Assembly: GCA_007748055.1 (NCBI GenBank)
Contig: CP036279.1
Coordinates: forward strand, 6,510,001-6,574,000
Direction of reading: 5' to 3'
DNA length: 64,000 nucleotides
From: Kolteria novifilia
Lineage (GTDB): Bacteria > Planctomycetota > Planctomycetia > Kolteriales > Kolteriaceae
Shown: piece by piece, positions 51,540-60,133 of the stretch
How positions within the stretch are numbered: position 1 is the first letter of the stretch
Layout: every line of letters starts with the position of its first letter
Notes under the pieces: model-generated
Seen by the model: only the letters and a program-made list of their open reading frames with translations
The model's database searches: none
Told to the model about the DNA's origin: nothing
Position numbers and translations under genes: made by a program

Positions 51540-52661
51540 CTAATTCGCTCGAGGGGTTTCGGGCTGCTTCGGCTTGGTCAGTAGGTGGATCTCGGGAAAC
51601 TCCTGCTCGGCATGCGGGAATTGCTCCAAGACCCGCGTCCGACTGGCGGCCACCGCCTCGATCCCATCCCGATAGCGGCACTTGATCACGTTGCGTTGCT
51701 CGTCGATCCAGAAGTCCGCGACCGGGCTCCCAAAGACCGACTGGCGGTAGCGGTAGGTATCGACCGGCCGAGCCTGATACGCGATCTGCTCCTTGCCCAT
51801 GCACGTCAGATCCGAGAACGGCGCCGCGACCATCGACGCGGTGTCGAGGTATGAACAGCGAAGGCTCGCTCCCTCCTTTTGCGGCAACGTCGTGGCGACC
51901 TCCGCGGCCAGATGCACCGAGAGCGCATCGTCGGGCAAGTCGGCCTCGACCGGAATGCCGACGCGGTGCCCCTGGAACTTCCCGTCGGCGGCGGCCAGTT
52001 CGAGCACCAAGCGATCGGCGCTGACAAGCCGGATCGACTTCGGCGTGAAGGTCTTATCGGCGGTGTAGCTCAGGGTAACGTCGAGCTTGCGATCCTGTGT
52101 CTCGCTGACAATGCGGGTCTGGGCGCGCATGAAGAGGAGGTCGCCTTGGCGGGCGAAGAAGACATGGCGCCATCCGACGACGACGTCGCCGTGCATGAGC
52201 AGGTCCCAGTGATCGGACTGGCTCATCCGCTGCTGAACCCCGGAGAAATCGGGTTCAAATCGAGTCGGCCGCGACCAGAGAGGGCGCGAGACCCCTGCCC
52301 TGACTTCGACCAGATGAACGCCGAGGGGCGCGGGATCAAACATCGCTTCGACCGACTCGTCGCCGCGTTGCACAACCGCGAGAATGCCCGAACGCCGTTC
52401 GCGCGCCGCCGCCTGCCCAAGGCGAACCAACTCGCCCTTGGTGGTGACCGGTTGGCCATCGAAGATCTTGAGGATGTCGCCGATCCGCAGTCCCGCTTTG
52501 TCGGCCTGGGACTCCGGCTCGATGTCGTAGATGAGCAATCCGTCGGCCTTGGGATCCCGGAGGACCGGCGCGATCGCGCGAGCGATCTTCGGCCGAGGTG
52601 TGGCGGCACCGGCAGCTCCGGCCATCACCGCCAAGACGACAAGCGACGTCAGCAAACGCAT
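51540..52661 (-). CDS. Exported PDZ-domain protein
   Basis: The protein has 373 residues; GAGGA lies before the ATG. A signal peptide (LLTSLVVLAVMAGAAGAA) is followed by a PDZ domain at about 35-110 (LIYDIEPESQADKAGLRIGD, ILKIFDGQPVTTKGELVRLG). A beta-rich domain of about 240 residues follows (WDLLMHGDVVVGWRHVFFAR, TLSYTADKTFTPKSIRLVS). No protease domain is present, so it is not HtrA-like. It may bind C-termini of envelope proteins. An HD-GYP-like gene lies 184 bp upstream on the same strand. The second domain is unnamed to me. Confidence 0.8.
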   Translation of the reverse strand: MRLLTSLVVLAVMAGAAGAATPRPKIARAIAPVLRDPKADGLLIYDIEPESQADKAGLRIGDILKIFDGQPVTTKGELVRLGQAAARERRSGILAVVQRGDESVEAMFDPAPLGVHLVEVRAGVSRPLWSRPTRFEPDFSGVQQRMSQSDHWDLLMHGDVVVGWRHVFFARQGDLLFMRAQTRIVSETQDRKLDVTLSYTADKTFTPKSIRLVSADRLVLELAAADGKFQGHRVGIPVEADLPDDALSVHLAAEVATTLPQKEGASLRCSYLDTASMVAAPFSDLTCMGKEQIAYQARPVDTYRYRQSVFGSPVADFWIDEQRNVIKCRYRDGIEAVAASRTRVLEQFPHAEQEFPEIHLLTKPKQPETPRAN

Positions 52662-52845
52662 GGGGTTCCATCCTCATCAGCATGTCAACTGGTTGGACAT
52701 CGGGAGCGCCAAGCACCGGCTCCCGACGTGATCGCCGCATCCTAGGCCGCTCGGAAAAACGGCTCAACAGCGATTCGGGGCATGGAGGCAAGTTGGGCGA
52801 TCGCGGCAAACCGATGCGAGAAATGCCTGCCTATTCGGGACTCGA

Positions 52846-54270
52846 TCACGCGGCGGCGAGCACCTCGGAGGCCTCGAGCGGTGTCAGTTCGCGGACAATC
52901 CGACACTCGCCCCGAACCGCGAGGTTCCAATAGCGGGGCAGATGGACCGGCTTGCCCGAGCGATCAATACGCAACCGAACGACCGGCTTGACCGCCAACG
53001 CGGGATCCTCGCTTGCTTCCTGGGTCGCGACCACCTCGGCGATCGCGCCATTGGAGAGCTCGACCAGCGTCCCCACCGGATAGAGAGAGAGGTTCAGCAG
53101 CTTGCGGGTCCACGCGACATCGAGCCGACCCGCTTCGGCTTCCGCGAGGACCTCGGCGATCGCTTGGCGCACCGTCCGCCGCGGGCGATAGGGCCGGAGG
53201 GCACACCGACCGACGAAGTCATCGGCGACCGCCAACAGCAGCGCCGGCTGGGTCAGTTCCGCGGCACGCTTGCCATGCGGGTATCCCGTACCGTCGCAGC
53301 GTTCGTGATGGCCCAGCACCGCGCGGACGACCTCCTCGTCAATGCCTTCCAACTTGGCCAGGAACGCGGCCGCGACCAACGGATGACGGTCGATCTCCAC
53401 CCGCTGGGGCGAGCTGAGCGTCCCTTCCTGAAGGAGCCATTCCGTCGGCACGCGCCGCATGCCGACATCCTGCAATAGCGCCGCCATCACGATCGACTCG
53501 CGGTGGGGCTGCCAGAGCGAGTCGTTCCAGGCGAGGAAAGCGACCACACGGGCGACGTTGACCGAGTGCTCCGCGACCATCCGGTCGGTACTCTTGGAAG
53601 GGACGAACCGCGGCATGGCGGTTTGACACTCCTCGACATCGTTGATGATGCTCGTCACCAAGTTGCGCAAGGGCTCGACGGAGGGGTTCTCGCCGGCGAC
53701 GACCGCGGAGTGGAACGCTTCGATCTGCTCGACCTGTCGCTGGCGAGCGAGCTCAGTTTCGCTCCACTCGAGAAGCTCGCTACACGTTTGGCGCAACTGC
53801 TGGTCGATCGCCTCGGCGTCATGAAGAACGGTTTCGAGAGTCTCCGGCTCAGCACCGCGAAGGGCGCGGCCGGCCATCTCGGCGAGCCGCAAGGCATGAC
53901 GATGAATCCGGTCCTGTTCGGGAGGCGCCGGGCCGAACTCCTTCTGGCGCTCCGCGATCCGGGAGAGGAGGCAAAGGCGGTCGTTGAGTCCCTCGAGAAC
54001 GCGACGGCGCCGACGTCCAAGGACTTCGCTCGGCCAGGGAGACGCCGCGCCCGAATCCTCGAGGACCCGCTCCGCGTCGTCGATGCGGGCATCGCGTTGC
54101 CGGCGCGCGGCGGACGATTCGGATTGCCTCTCCTCGATTCGTCGCCGAATCTCCAGCAATCGGTCCTCGATCGATTCCCCCGCCGACTCGTTCTGCTGCC
54201 TCTCTTCCCACGAGCGCAGACGATGGCGAAGCTGATCGATCCGAGCCTGCAATTCCCCCGAACTAGCCAC
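52846..54270 (-). CDS. HD-GYP-like protein with altered HD motif and N-terminal coiled coil
   Basis: From the GTG at 54270 (GGGAGGA upstream) the protein has 474 residues and no signal peptide. About 190 residues of Arg/Glu-rich coiled coil come first. An HD-GYP type phosphohydrolase domain follows (about 235-400). Most of the motif is there: EHSVNVARV, RHPLVAAAFLA, GHHERCDGTGYPHG. But the defining HD is Gln-Asp (LLQDVGM; Gln267, codon 53470-53472), and the following GK is GM. The C-terminal LYPVGTLVELSNGAIAEVVA is usual for HD-GYP proteins. HD-GYP domains degrade c-di-GMP using two or three metals; this one may be inactive or act as a receptor. Confidence 0.82.
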   Translation of the reverse strand: MASSGELQARIDQLRHRLRSWEERQQNESAGESIEDRLLEIRRRIEERQSESSAARRQRDARIDDAERVLEDSGAASPWPSEVLGRRRRRVLEGLNDRLCLLSRIAERQKEFGPAPPEQDRIHRHALRLAEMAGRALRGAEPETLETVLHDAEAIDQQLRQTCSELLEWSETELARQRQVEQIEAFHSAVVAGENPSVEPLRNLVTSIINDVEECQTAMPRFVPSKSTDRMVAEHSVNVARVVAFLAWNDSLWQPHRESIVMAALLQDVGMRRVPTEWLLQEGTLSSPQRVEIDRHPLVAAAFLAKLEGIDEEVVRAVLGHHERCDGTGYPHGKRAAELTQPALLLAVADDFVGRCALRPYRPRRTVRQAIAEVLAEAEAGRLDVAWTRKLLNLSLYPVGTLVELSNGAIAEVVATQEASEDPALAVKPVVRLRIDRSGKPVHLPRYWNLAVRGECRIVRELTPLEASEVLAAA

Positions 54271-54421
54271 AGGCCGTTCCTCCCATCGCCCCGATGGACC
54301 TACCCATACCGGTTCTTCGGATGATGACGGTCACGGGCTTGAGGGAAAGTTTGCGGAGTGGGGCGAGCGTCTCCTCGAATTGATACCGGCTGGACGTTCG
54401 ATTCATTGGTCCGGCGGCGAT

Positions 54422-54622
54422 CTACCGGCGAATCCAGACCTGACCGGGCAACTGCATCTGCTGGATCGCACGAACACGCTTCACGACGATATACCCGCCG
54501 ACGACGATGGCGACGATCGCCACGAGAACCCCGGCGTAGGTCCAGAGGCTCGGGGGCCCCTTGCGATGAGGGTTTGGATCGGGGGTGAAGAGACCGTTCT
54601 CGTACATCGAGGGATTCCCCAT
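54422..54622 (-). CDS. Small single-pass membrane protein
   Basis: The frame encodes 66 residues. A hydrophilic N-terminus (MGNPSMYENGLFTPDPNPHR) leads to one membrane segment (SLWTYAGVLVAIVAIVVGGY) and a basic tail (VVKRVRAIQQMQLPGQVWIR). The topology is sensible and the codons resemble its neighbours, but the ribosome-binding site is weak; an internal ATG at 54607 with GGGGAA upstream could be the true start. It lies 151 bp before the HD-GYP gene on the same strand. Function unknown. Confidence 0.58.
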   Translation of the reverse strand: MGNPSMYENGLFTPDPNPHRKGPPSLWTYAGVLVAIVAIVVGGYIVVKRVRAIQQMQLPGQVWIRR

Positions 54623-54679
54623 CGCACGGCTGGGCGTCGAGTCTTGAGCCTAATGAATCGCTTGAACGATTGCCACCAT

Positions 54680-54790
54680 ACTAGTGCTCTGTTCCAACTT
54701 GAAGTTAGTGTTGGTGCAGCCCTAACCCATTGGCACTGGCTGACAAGCAGCCAGTGGCACCCGAAAAGCTAGATGGACCAGTGCACTAGT
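54680..54790. mobile_element. MITE-like element, 111 bp, 17-bp terminal inverted repeats
   Basis: The left end ACTAGTGCTCTGTTCCA pairs with the right end TGGACCAGTGCACTAGT, matching at 15 of 17 positions. Each end holds TA next to GTG, as expected for TA-target elements of the IS630/mariner group (inference). It contains no gene but carries a perfect CACTGGCTG hairpin (54734-54756). It lies between the divergent small membrane-protein gene and the second pseudopilin gene. Confidence 0.65.
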
Positions 54791-55223
54791 CGCGATGGTC
54801 CATGGATGAGCGTTCGCGGGAGCGTCGCGCTCTCCAGGCGAGTCCAATCGGATGCAACGAGGGCCTGTCCTTTTGGCATATTGCCAAGAGTTCCCCTATT
54901 GCCGAACAGACTGACCACTTGGCCCAGCGGCAACCGGACCGAATCACGAGCAAGAGCCTATCCAGCAGGCACCAACTGCCCGTACCCCTATCGACATTCG
55001 CGCCGTCGGCTCAGTCGATGCTTTTCCCATCCCGTTAATCGACAGGCAGTTGCAACGATACTCGCTCAATTCGCGACCCATGCGGCACGACGATTGCGTT
55101 GGCGTGACCCCGTCAACACACGCCGCGCTTTCGCAAGGAAACGCTAACCCCTGCCCGAGACGACGATTCGGACAACGAGCCGTCTCATCCCGAGTTCCCC
55201 CAAGGACCGCGAGGAAAGAAGCA
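54791..55223. other. Upstream region of the second pseudopilin gene
   Basis: About 430 bp without a supported ORF. GAGGAAA at 55211-55217 is the ribosome-binding site of the gene that follows. I cannot place a promoter. Confidence 0.45.
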
Positions 55224-56144
55224 ATGACGCACCACTACCGAGCCCCATCCTTCGGATTCACATTGGTCGAGTTGCTGGTCGTCACCGCCACGGTCGGCAT
55301 CATGGGATCGCTCCTGCTGCCAGCCGTGCATCAGGCTCGTGAAACGGACCGGCGCCTGCAGTGCGCCAACAACCTCAAGCAGATCGCCACCGCGCTGCAC
55401 AACTACCACGATGCCCACGACGCCTTCCCGTACGGCTTTCGCTTCGGGACGACGCAGGACCGCGACTGCTGGTTTCAGCGACTTCTCCCGTATGTCGGCG
55501 AGGAACAGCTCTACGAGAAGTACGAGGCGGCCAATCCCGACTACGTCTGGAAAGCGCCGGCCGAGGTTCGCCAGAAACCGCTCCCGCTCTTCATGTGCGC
55601 CGCCGACCCGGCCCAGCCCGCACAAGGGGGCGCGGACACCACGGAGGCTTTCCAGGGTAGCTATGTCGGACTGCACGGCAACGACTTCCTCGGCCACCAG
55701 TCCAGTGGTATCTTCTACCTCGACTCCTCCACGTCCCTCACGGATATTCGCGACGGCGCCGCCCACACGCTCCTGATGAGCGAGGTCATCGCTCGCGGTT
55801 CGGACGTGGTCGAAGGTGCCTGGGGTGCGGGGGGCAGTTACTGGGGAGGTGCCGCGGGAGGCGGCGCCTATGGGTTCAGCGCCAAGGAGTCGCCCAACAC
55901 CTCGGTCTCCGACGCTCTTCCCATGTGCAAGAGTAATTCCTGGCCCAACGCCCCGTGTGAGAATACCGTAGGAGGTGCTTCGCCAACCGGCGGCCCCACG
56001 GAGCTGTATGCCCGCAGCTACCATCCCGGCGGCGCCAACGCGGTGCTCGCCGATGGATCGGTCCAGTTCATCGGGAACTCGACCGACCGCGTGATCTTCC
56101 AAGCCATGGGGACCATCGCTGGCGGAGAGACCGACAGGCCCTAG
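55224..56144 (+). CDS. DUF1559 pseudopilin-like protein (second copy in window)
   Basis: From the ATG at 55224 (GAGGAAA 6 nt upstream) the protein has 306 residues. Prepilin motif [20 protein letters not shown] at about residues 10-29, then [20 protein letters not shown] and a DUF1559 body ending in [20 protein letters not shown]. The hydrophobic stretch is more polar than usual (VTATVG in place of VIAIIG). It is only distantly similar to the first DUF1559 protein at 22939. A lipoprotein gene follows, as in the first pair, but the gap is 197 bp instead of 27 because a 155-bp element lies between. Confidence 0.88.
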   Translation: MTHHYRAPSFGFTLVELLVVTATVGIMGSLLLPAVHQARETDRRLQCANNLKQIATALHNYHDAHDAFPYGFRFGTTQDRDCWFQRLLPYVGEEQLYEKYEAANPDYVWKAPAEVRQKPLPLFMCAADPAQPAQGGADTTEAFQGSYVGLHGNDFLGHQSSGIFYLDSSTSLTDIRDGAAHTLLMSEVIARGSDVVEGAWGAGGSYWGGAAGGGAYGFSAKESPNTSVSDALPMCKSNSWPNAPCENTVGGASPTGGPTELYARSYHPGGANAVLADGSVQFIGNSTDRVIFQAMGTIAGGETDRP

Positions 56145-56179
56145 CAATCGTCGACCGAAGCCACGGGTCGAGCAACATC

Positions 56180-56334
56180 CTAGTGTCCTGATTGGTTGAT
56201 TCATTGTCTAAATGACTCTTGGGTGCCATGTCCACGCTCGCCGTGGGCATGCGGGAAACGCCTGTGATCGGGCAATCTCCCGCAAGATCACAGGGCCGAG
56301 ATTTCATGAACGAACTTGCCAATCAGGAATCTAG
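56180..56334. mobile_element. MITE-like element, copy 1 (155 bp)
   Basis: Left end CTAGTGTCCTGATTGG, right end CCAATCAGGAATCTAG, an imperfect 16-bp terminal inverted repeat. It contains no gene. It matches the reverse complement of the copy at 56985-57139 over its whole length, with the best 100 bp about 87% identical by eye. The right end runs directly into the ribosome-binding site (AGGAG) of the lipoprotein gene, whose ATG is at 56342. Confidence 0.82.
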
Positions 56335-56341
56335 GAGACTC

Positions 56342-56764
56342 ATGAACGCGTCCATTCAACGATTCCAGTTCGTGCTGGGATTGATCCTCATCGGTGCCAC
56401 GATCGGTTGCGGCGGCCGAAGCGATCGGCCGGAGACCTTCCCCGTGAAGGGGACCGTCACCGTCAATGGAACGCCCCTCGAGAAAGGAACGATCAAGTTC
56501 CGGGGCGATCCCTCAAACACCGCGAGCACCGGCGGCGAGGTGGTCGACGGCGTCTTCGCCTTCGACGCGACCTCGGGGGAGAAGCTTGTCGAGATCGTCG
56601 CGACCCGTGCGATCCCCGGCAAGTTCGTCGAACCCAACCCCGGCGAAAAGGTCCAAGCGACCGAACAGTTCATCCCCAAGGAATACAACCGGGAGAGTAC
56701 GCTGCGGGCGGATGTTCAGTCCGAACCCCCCAACGAGTTCACCTTCGACCTCAAGGTTCCGTAG
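56342..56764 (+). CDS. Small lipoprotein paired with the pseudopilin, flanked by MITE-like elements
   Basis: From the ATG at 56342 the protein has 140 residues with lipoprotein signal (FVLGLILIGATIGC, lipobox near the end). FPVKGTVTVNGTPLEKGTIK and GEVVDGVFAFDATSGEKLVE match the carboxypeptidase-regulatory-like beta-sandwich of the lipoprotein at 23914. AGGAG, partly at the edge of the MITE-like element, precedes the ATG by about 4-5 nt. The frame is open upstream to 56219 through the element, but that part is repeat sequence. Likely works with the DUF1559 protein upstream; function unknown. Confidence 0.82.
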   Translation: MNASIQRFQFVLGLILIGATIGCGGRSDRPETFPVKGTVTVNGTPLEKGTIKFRGDPSNTASTGGEVVDGVFAFDATSGEKLVEIVATRAIPGKFVEPNPGEKVQATEQFIPKEYNRESTLRADVQSEPPNEFTFDLKVP

Positions 56765-56790
56765 CACTCGTCCATCCAACTTTTCGGTGC

Positions 56791-56813
56791 CACTGGCTCC
56801 TCTTCAGCCAGTG
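56791..56813. repeat. Dispersed hairpin repeat (CACTGGCTG family), variant
   Basis: CACTGGCT and AGCCAGTG pair around a 7-nt loop (CCTCTTC), 26 bp after the lipoprotein stop. A terminator role is possible by position. There is no T-tract. Confidence 0.72.
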
Positions 56814-56984
56814 CCAAAGGGCTAGCAGCCAGTTGATCTATTCGCTGCCGGCTACGGACGGCCCTCTTGACCATTCTCGGCGTCCAAGAAGCTCGACGAA
56901 TCGAAAGATTCGCCTCCGTCTCTTCTCGTTGATCTTGGCCAACATGGCTCGTTCTCGCCTTGGCCCGCTTAAATCAACGCACTG
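56814..56984. other. Intergenic region after the lipoprotein gene
   Basis: About 170 bp between the hairpin and the second MITE-like element, with no gene seen. A palindromic-looking GAAGCTCGACGAATCGAAAG stretch near 56890 is not convincing. Confidence 0.35.
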
Positions 56985-57139
56985 CTAGTGTCCTGATTGG
57001 CACGTTCGTTCTTGAAATCTCGGCCCTGCCATCGTGCGGAGGATTGCCCAATCACAGACGTTTTCCGCGTGCCCACGGCGAGCGTAGGCAAGGCACCCGA
57101 GGGTCATTTGGTCAAAGAATTAGCCAAGCAGGACTCCAG
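56985..57139. mobile_element. MITE-like element, copy 2 (155 bp, opposite orientation)
   Basis: Left end CTAGTGTCCTGATTGG, right end CCAAGCAGGACTCCAG (about 13 of 16 match as inverted repeat). It is the reverse complement of copy 1. No gene inside. It lies downstream of the lipoprotein gene and upstream of the histidine kinase stop codon. Confidence 0.8.
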
Positions 57140-57250
57140 GCGTCTCGGGCCGGAGGCGTCTTGGCAGCGAGTAGGCAACAAGTAGCCTTCGAAAGCCAGT
57201 TCGACGGAGCCCCGAGAAACGCCGGAACACGAGTCGACCAAACAACACCG

Positions 57251-60133
57251 TTACGGCTGTGGGCAAGGCGTGAGGCGCGAACGCCAGAGGTCGAGTAGGC
57301 GACTGAGTTCGTCGAGATCGACGGGCTTGGAGATGTAGTCGTCCATGCCGGCGTCGAGACAGAGTTGTCGATCTTCCGGCATCGCGCGAGCCGTCATGGC
57401 GATGATCGGGACTTGACTCTCCGGGAAGAGACGCCGGATCTCGCGCGTCGTCGAGTACCCATCCAGCACCGGCATTTGGCAATCCATGAAGACGATCTCG
57501 AAGGGAGTTGAGCTAAGTTTCGCGATCGCTTCGGCCCCGTCGGCGGCGATCTCGACCTCGCATCCCAATCGCTCGAGCGTGAACTTCGCGAGCCGCTGAT
57601 TCGCGGGGTGATCGTCCACCACCAGCACGTGGATCGTGGCGCCACGATTGCTGACGTTCGCGGCAACCTCCTCCGGTTCCGAAACTTCCTTCGCCCGCGC
57701 GGGAATCGGCTCCTTCATTCTCTGGGACCACGCCTTCATCATCGCTTCGAGCAGACGCGAGGCCGTCGCCGGTTTGACCATCCAGGAGGAGAAGAGCGCC
57801 ACCGTCTCATCGTCGACCACGGACTCGTCCCCGATCGATGTCAACATGATCAGGACGAGTTCCTCGAACCGCCCATCGGAGCGTATCTCGCGGGCGAGCA
57901 TGACCCCGTCGGTATCGGGCATCTGATGATCGAGGATCGCCAGGTCGTACGATTCTCCCTCGGTGAACCGCGTCTCGATCACCGCCAGCGCCTCGGACGC
58001 CGAGGACGCCGACTCCACCACGCAGCCCCAACTGACGAGTTGCTCGCTGAGGACGCTGATGTTCACTTTGTGGTCGTCGACCAACAGGACGCGTAGCCCC
58101 TTGATCTGCGTGGGAGCGACCGGCTCGTGATTCCACTCGACGACGTCGAGCGATAGGTCGAACCAGAATCGCGAGCCCTCGTTGGGAACGCTCGAGACGT
58201 TGATCGAGCCCCCCATCAACTCGACCAGGCGTTTGCTGATCGACAACCCGAGCCCGGTACCGCCATACTTCCGGGTCGTCGAGGAGTCGGCCTGCTCGAA
58301 CCGATGGAAGAGCCGTTTCATGTGAGCTTCGTCGATCCCGATCCCCGTGTCCTCGACGGAGAACCGCAAGTCGGCATGCTCGCCGCGGCGATCGATGGCT
58401 TCGACATCGACAAAGACGTAACCGGATTTGGTGAACTTGATCGCGTTGCCGATGAGGTTGACCAAGACCTGGCGAAGACGCACCTCGTCGGAATGAACGT
58501 AGCGAGGGGTCTTGGGCGCGTAGCGCAGGACCAACTCGAGCGTCTTGTCCTCGGCTCTCACCGAAAAGGCGCCGACGACGCTTTCGATCATGACCCGCAA
58601 GTCGAACGGATTGGCGACGATGCGCAGGCGGCCCGCTTCCATCTTCGAGAGATCGAGCAAGTCGTTGATGATCGTCAACAGGGCGTCGGCGGAGGACTTC
58701 ACGACCGCGAGATGTCCACGCTGCGTCTCGGTCAGCTCGCTCTTCATCACGAGGTGAGTCATGCCAATGATCCCGTTCATCGGCGTGCGAATCTCATGAC
58801 TCATGTTGGCGAGAAATTCGCTTTTGGCGCGGTTGGCTGTCTCGGCGTTCACCTTGGCGGCTTCAAGCGATTGCCGTGCGTCGTGTAGTTTGTGGCGCAT
58901 TTCATTGAACGCCCTCGTCAAGGCACCGATCTCATCGCCGCTGGCGACGGGAAGATCTTGATCGAGGTCGCCAGCCGCCAACCGCTTGGTCCCCTCGGAA
59001 AGGACCGCCAGCGGTTTGGCGAGTCGTTCGGCTTGCCAGCTCGACACAAACCACGCGACAATCGCCATGCCCACTAGGAACGCCACCGAGAGGACGATCA
59101 CCAGGTTGCTGATGTCGACGACTTTGGAGGCATCCGCCTGCATCAATTCGTTCTGATTCGCCGACATGTTGGTCAACAGTTCGGTCGCGCGCTCGGAGAG
59201 GGGAATCGCCTCGGACCTCATCAAGGCTTGCGCGACGTTGGCGTTCGGCGAGGACCTCAAGTCGATGACGGTCTCGGCGTCGCTGGCGAACTTGAGCAGT
59301 TCGGTCTCCATTGAGGCGAAAATCTCGCGCTGCGTCGCGGTCAAGAGGTCCGGGGACTTGCCAATCTCCTCGATCTGGCGCTCGGTCCGTTGCAGCGAGC
59401 GTTGGAAGCTCCGCAAGTCGGTCTGCTCGCCGTTGCGAGCGAACTTCTCGAGTTCCTCGGCCGAGTCGGCAAGGGCCGACTGCAACGCGGCGAGCGACAA
59501 CAACACCTGCCGGCGAACGTCGCTAGCCGGCTCGTCGGTCTCAAGATCAATCAACGACTCGATCCCGGCCTCGATCGCGTTGGCACGCGGCAACGCCTCC
59601 TGGTCGAGCACCACCAGCGCGGGTTCGTTGCCCGGCGACTGAGCGATGTCCGCGATCCACCATTGGACCTCTTTGAGATCGCTCAATACCTTGGTCGCTT
59701 CGGCGAGTCGGACCTTGTTGTCGGGGTTGGTCCACTGAGCGCTCAGCTTCCAGAGCTTCTCCACCGAGGGTTCGATACGCTGCGTCCACGCCGCTTGACG
59801 ATCGCTCAGAAACCTCTCGTCGCCGACCACGGCCCAGGCGCGCATCGCCGCCAAGGATCGCTGCACCCCGGCCAAGACTCCCGTCGATAGTTCCGCGGTG
59901 GGGGCCCGTTGACGCGCGACCATCAGAGCGTTCGAACGCAGCCAGAAGGTGGCCGGCAACAAGACGGCGAGAATGCCGATGCCGATCGCGGCGACAATCA
60001 GATGAGACCGAAGCAACTTGCAGTGAATCGACGAGAAGGATCGCGAACTCCCCGCGCCGGATCGTGGAGACGTTCGGAGTTCATCGAGTCGTTGCGCGAG
60101 TTGCCCCGGCTCGTTTGAGCCAGTTGGGATCAT
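57251..60133 (-). CDS. Hybrid sensor histidine kinase with two receiver domains
   Basis: This 960-residue inner-membrane protein has two membrane segments (about 44-66 and 344-366) around a helical periplasmic sensor, then a HAMP domain (about 370-425). HisKA carries phospho-acceptor His446 ([11 protein letters not shown]). The ATPase has N ([14 protein letters not shown]), G1 (VEDTGIGI), F (HRFEQADSS) and G2 ([10 protein letters not shown]) motifs. Two receiver domains follow, with phospho-Asp735 ([13 protein letters not shown]) and Asp884 ([12 protein letters not shown]). No HPt domain is fused, so a separate one is needed. An overlap of 53 bp with the upstream periplasmic repeat protein gene suggests joint expression. 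An in-frame GTG lies at 60136. Confidence 0.9.
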   Translation of the reverse strand: MIPTGSNEPGQLAQRLDELRTSPRSGAGSSRSFSSIHCKLLRSHLIVAAIGIGILAVLLPATFWLRSNALMVARQRAPTAELSTGVLAGVQRSLAAMRAWAVVGDERFLSDRQAAWTQRIEPSVEKLWKLSAQWTNPDNKVRLAEATKVLSDLKEVQWWIADIAQSPGNEPALVVLDQEALPRANAIEAGIESLIDLETDEPASDVRRQVLLSLAALQSALADSAEELEKFARNGEQTDLRSFQRSLQRTERQIEEIGKSPDLLTATQREIFASMETELLKFASDAETVIDLRSSPNANVAQALMRSEAIPLSERATELLTNMSANQNELMQADASKVVDISNLVIVLSVAFLVGMAIVAWFVSSWQAERLAKPLAVLSEGTKRLAAGDLDQDLPVASGDEIGALTRAFNEMRHKLHDARQSLEAAKVNAETANRAKSEFLANMSHEIRTPMNGIIGMTHLVMKSELTETQRGHLAVVKSSADALLTIINDLLDLSKMEAGRLRIVANPFDLRVMIESVVGAFSVRAEDKTLELVLRYAPKTPRYVHSDEVRLRQVLVNLIGNAIKFTKSGYVFVDVEAIDRRGEHADLRFSVEDTGIGIDEAHMKRLFHRFEQADSSTTRKYGGTGLGLSISKRLVELMGGSINVSSVPNEGSRFWFDLSLDVVEWNHEPVAPTQIKGLRVLLVDDHKVNISVLSEQLVSWGCVVESASSASEALAVIETRFTEGESYDLAILDHQMPDTDGVMLAREIRSDGRFEELVLIMLTSIGDESVVDDETVALFSSWMVKPATASRLLEAMMKAWSQRMKEPIPARAKEVSEPEEVAANVSNRGATIHVLVVDDHPANQRLAKFTLERLGCEVEIAADGAEAIAKLSSTPFEIVFMDCQMPVLDGYSTTREIRRLFPESQVPIIAMTARAMPEDRQLCLDAGMDDYISKPVDLDELSRLLDLWRSRLTPCPQP

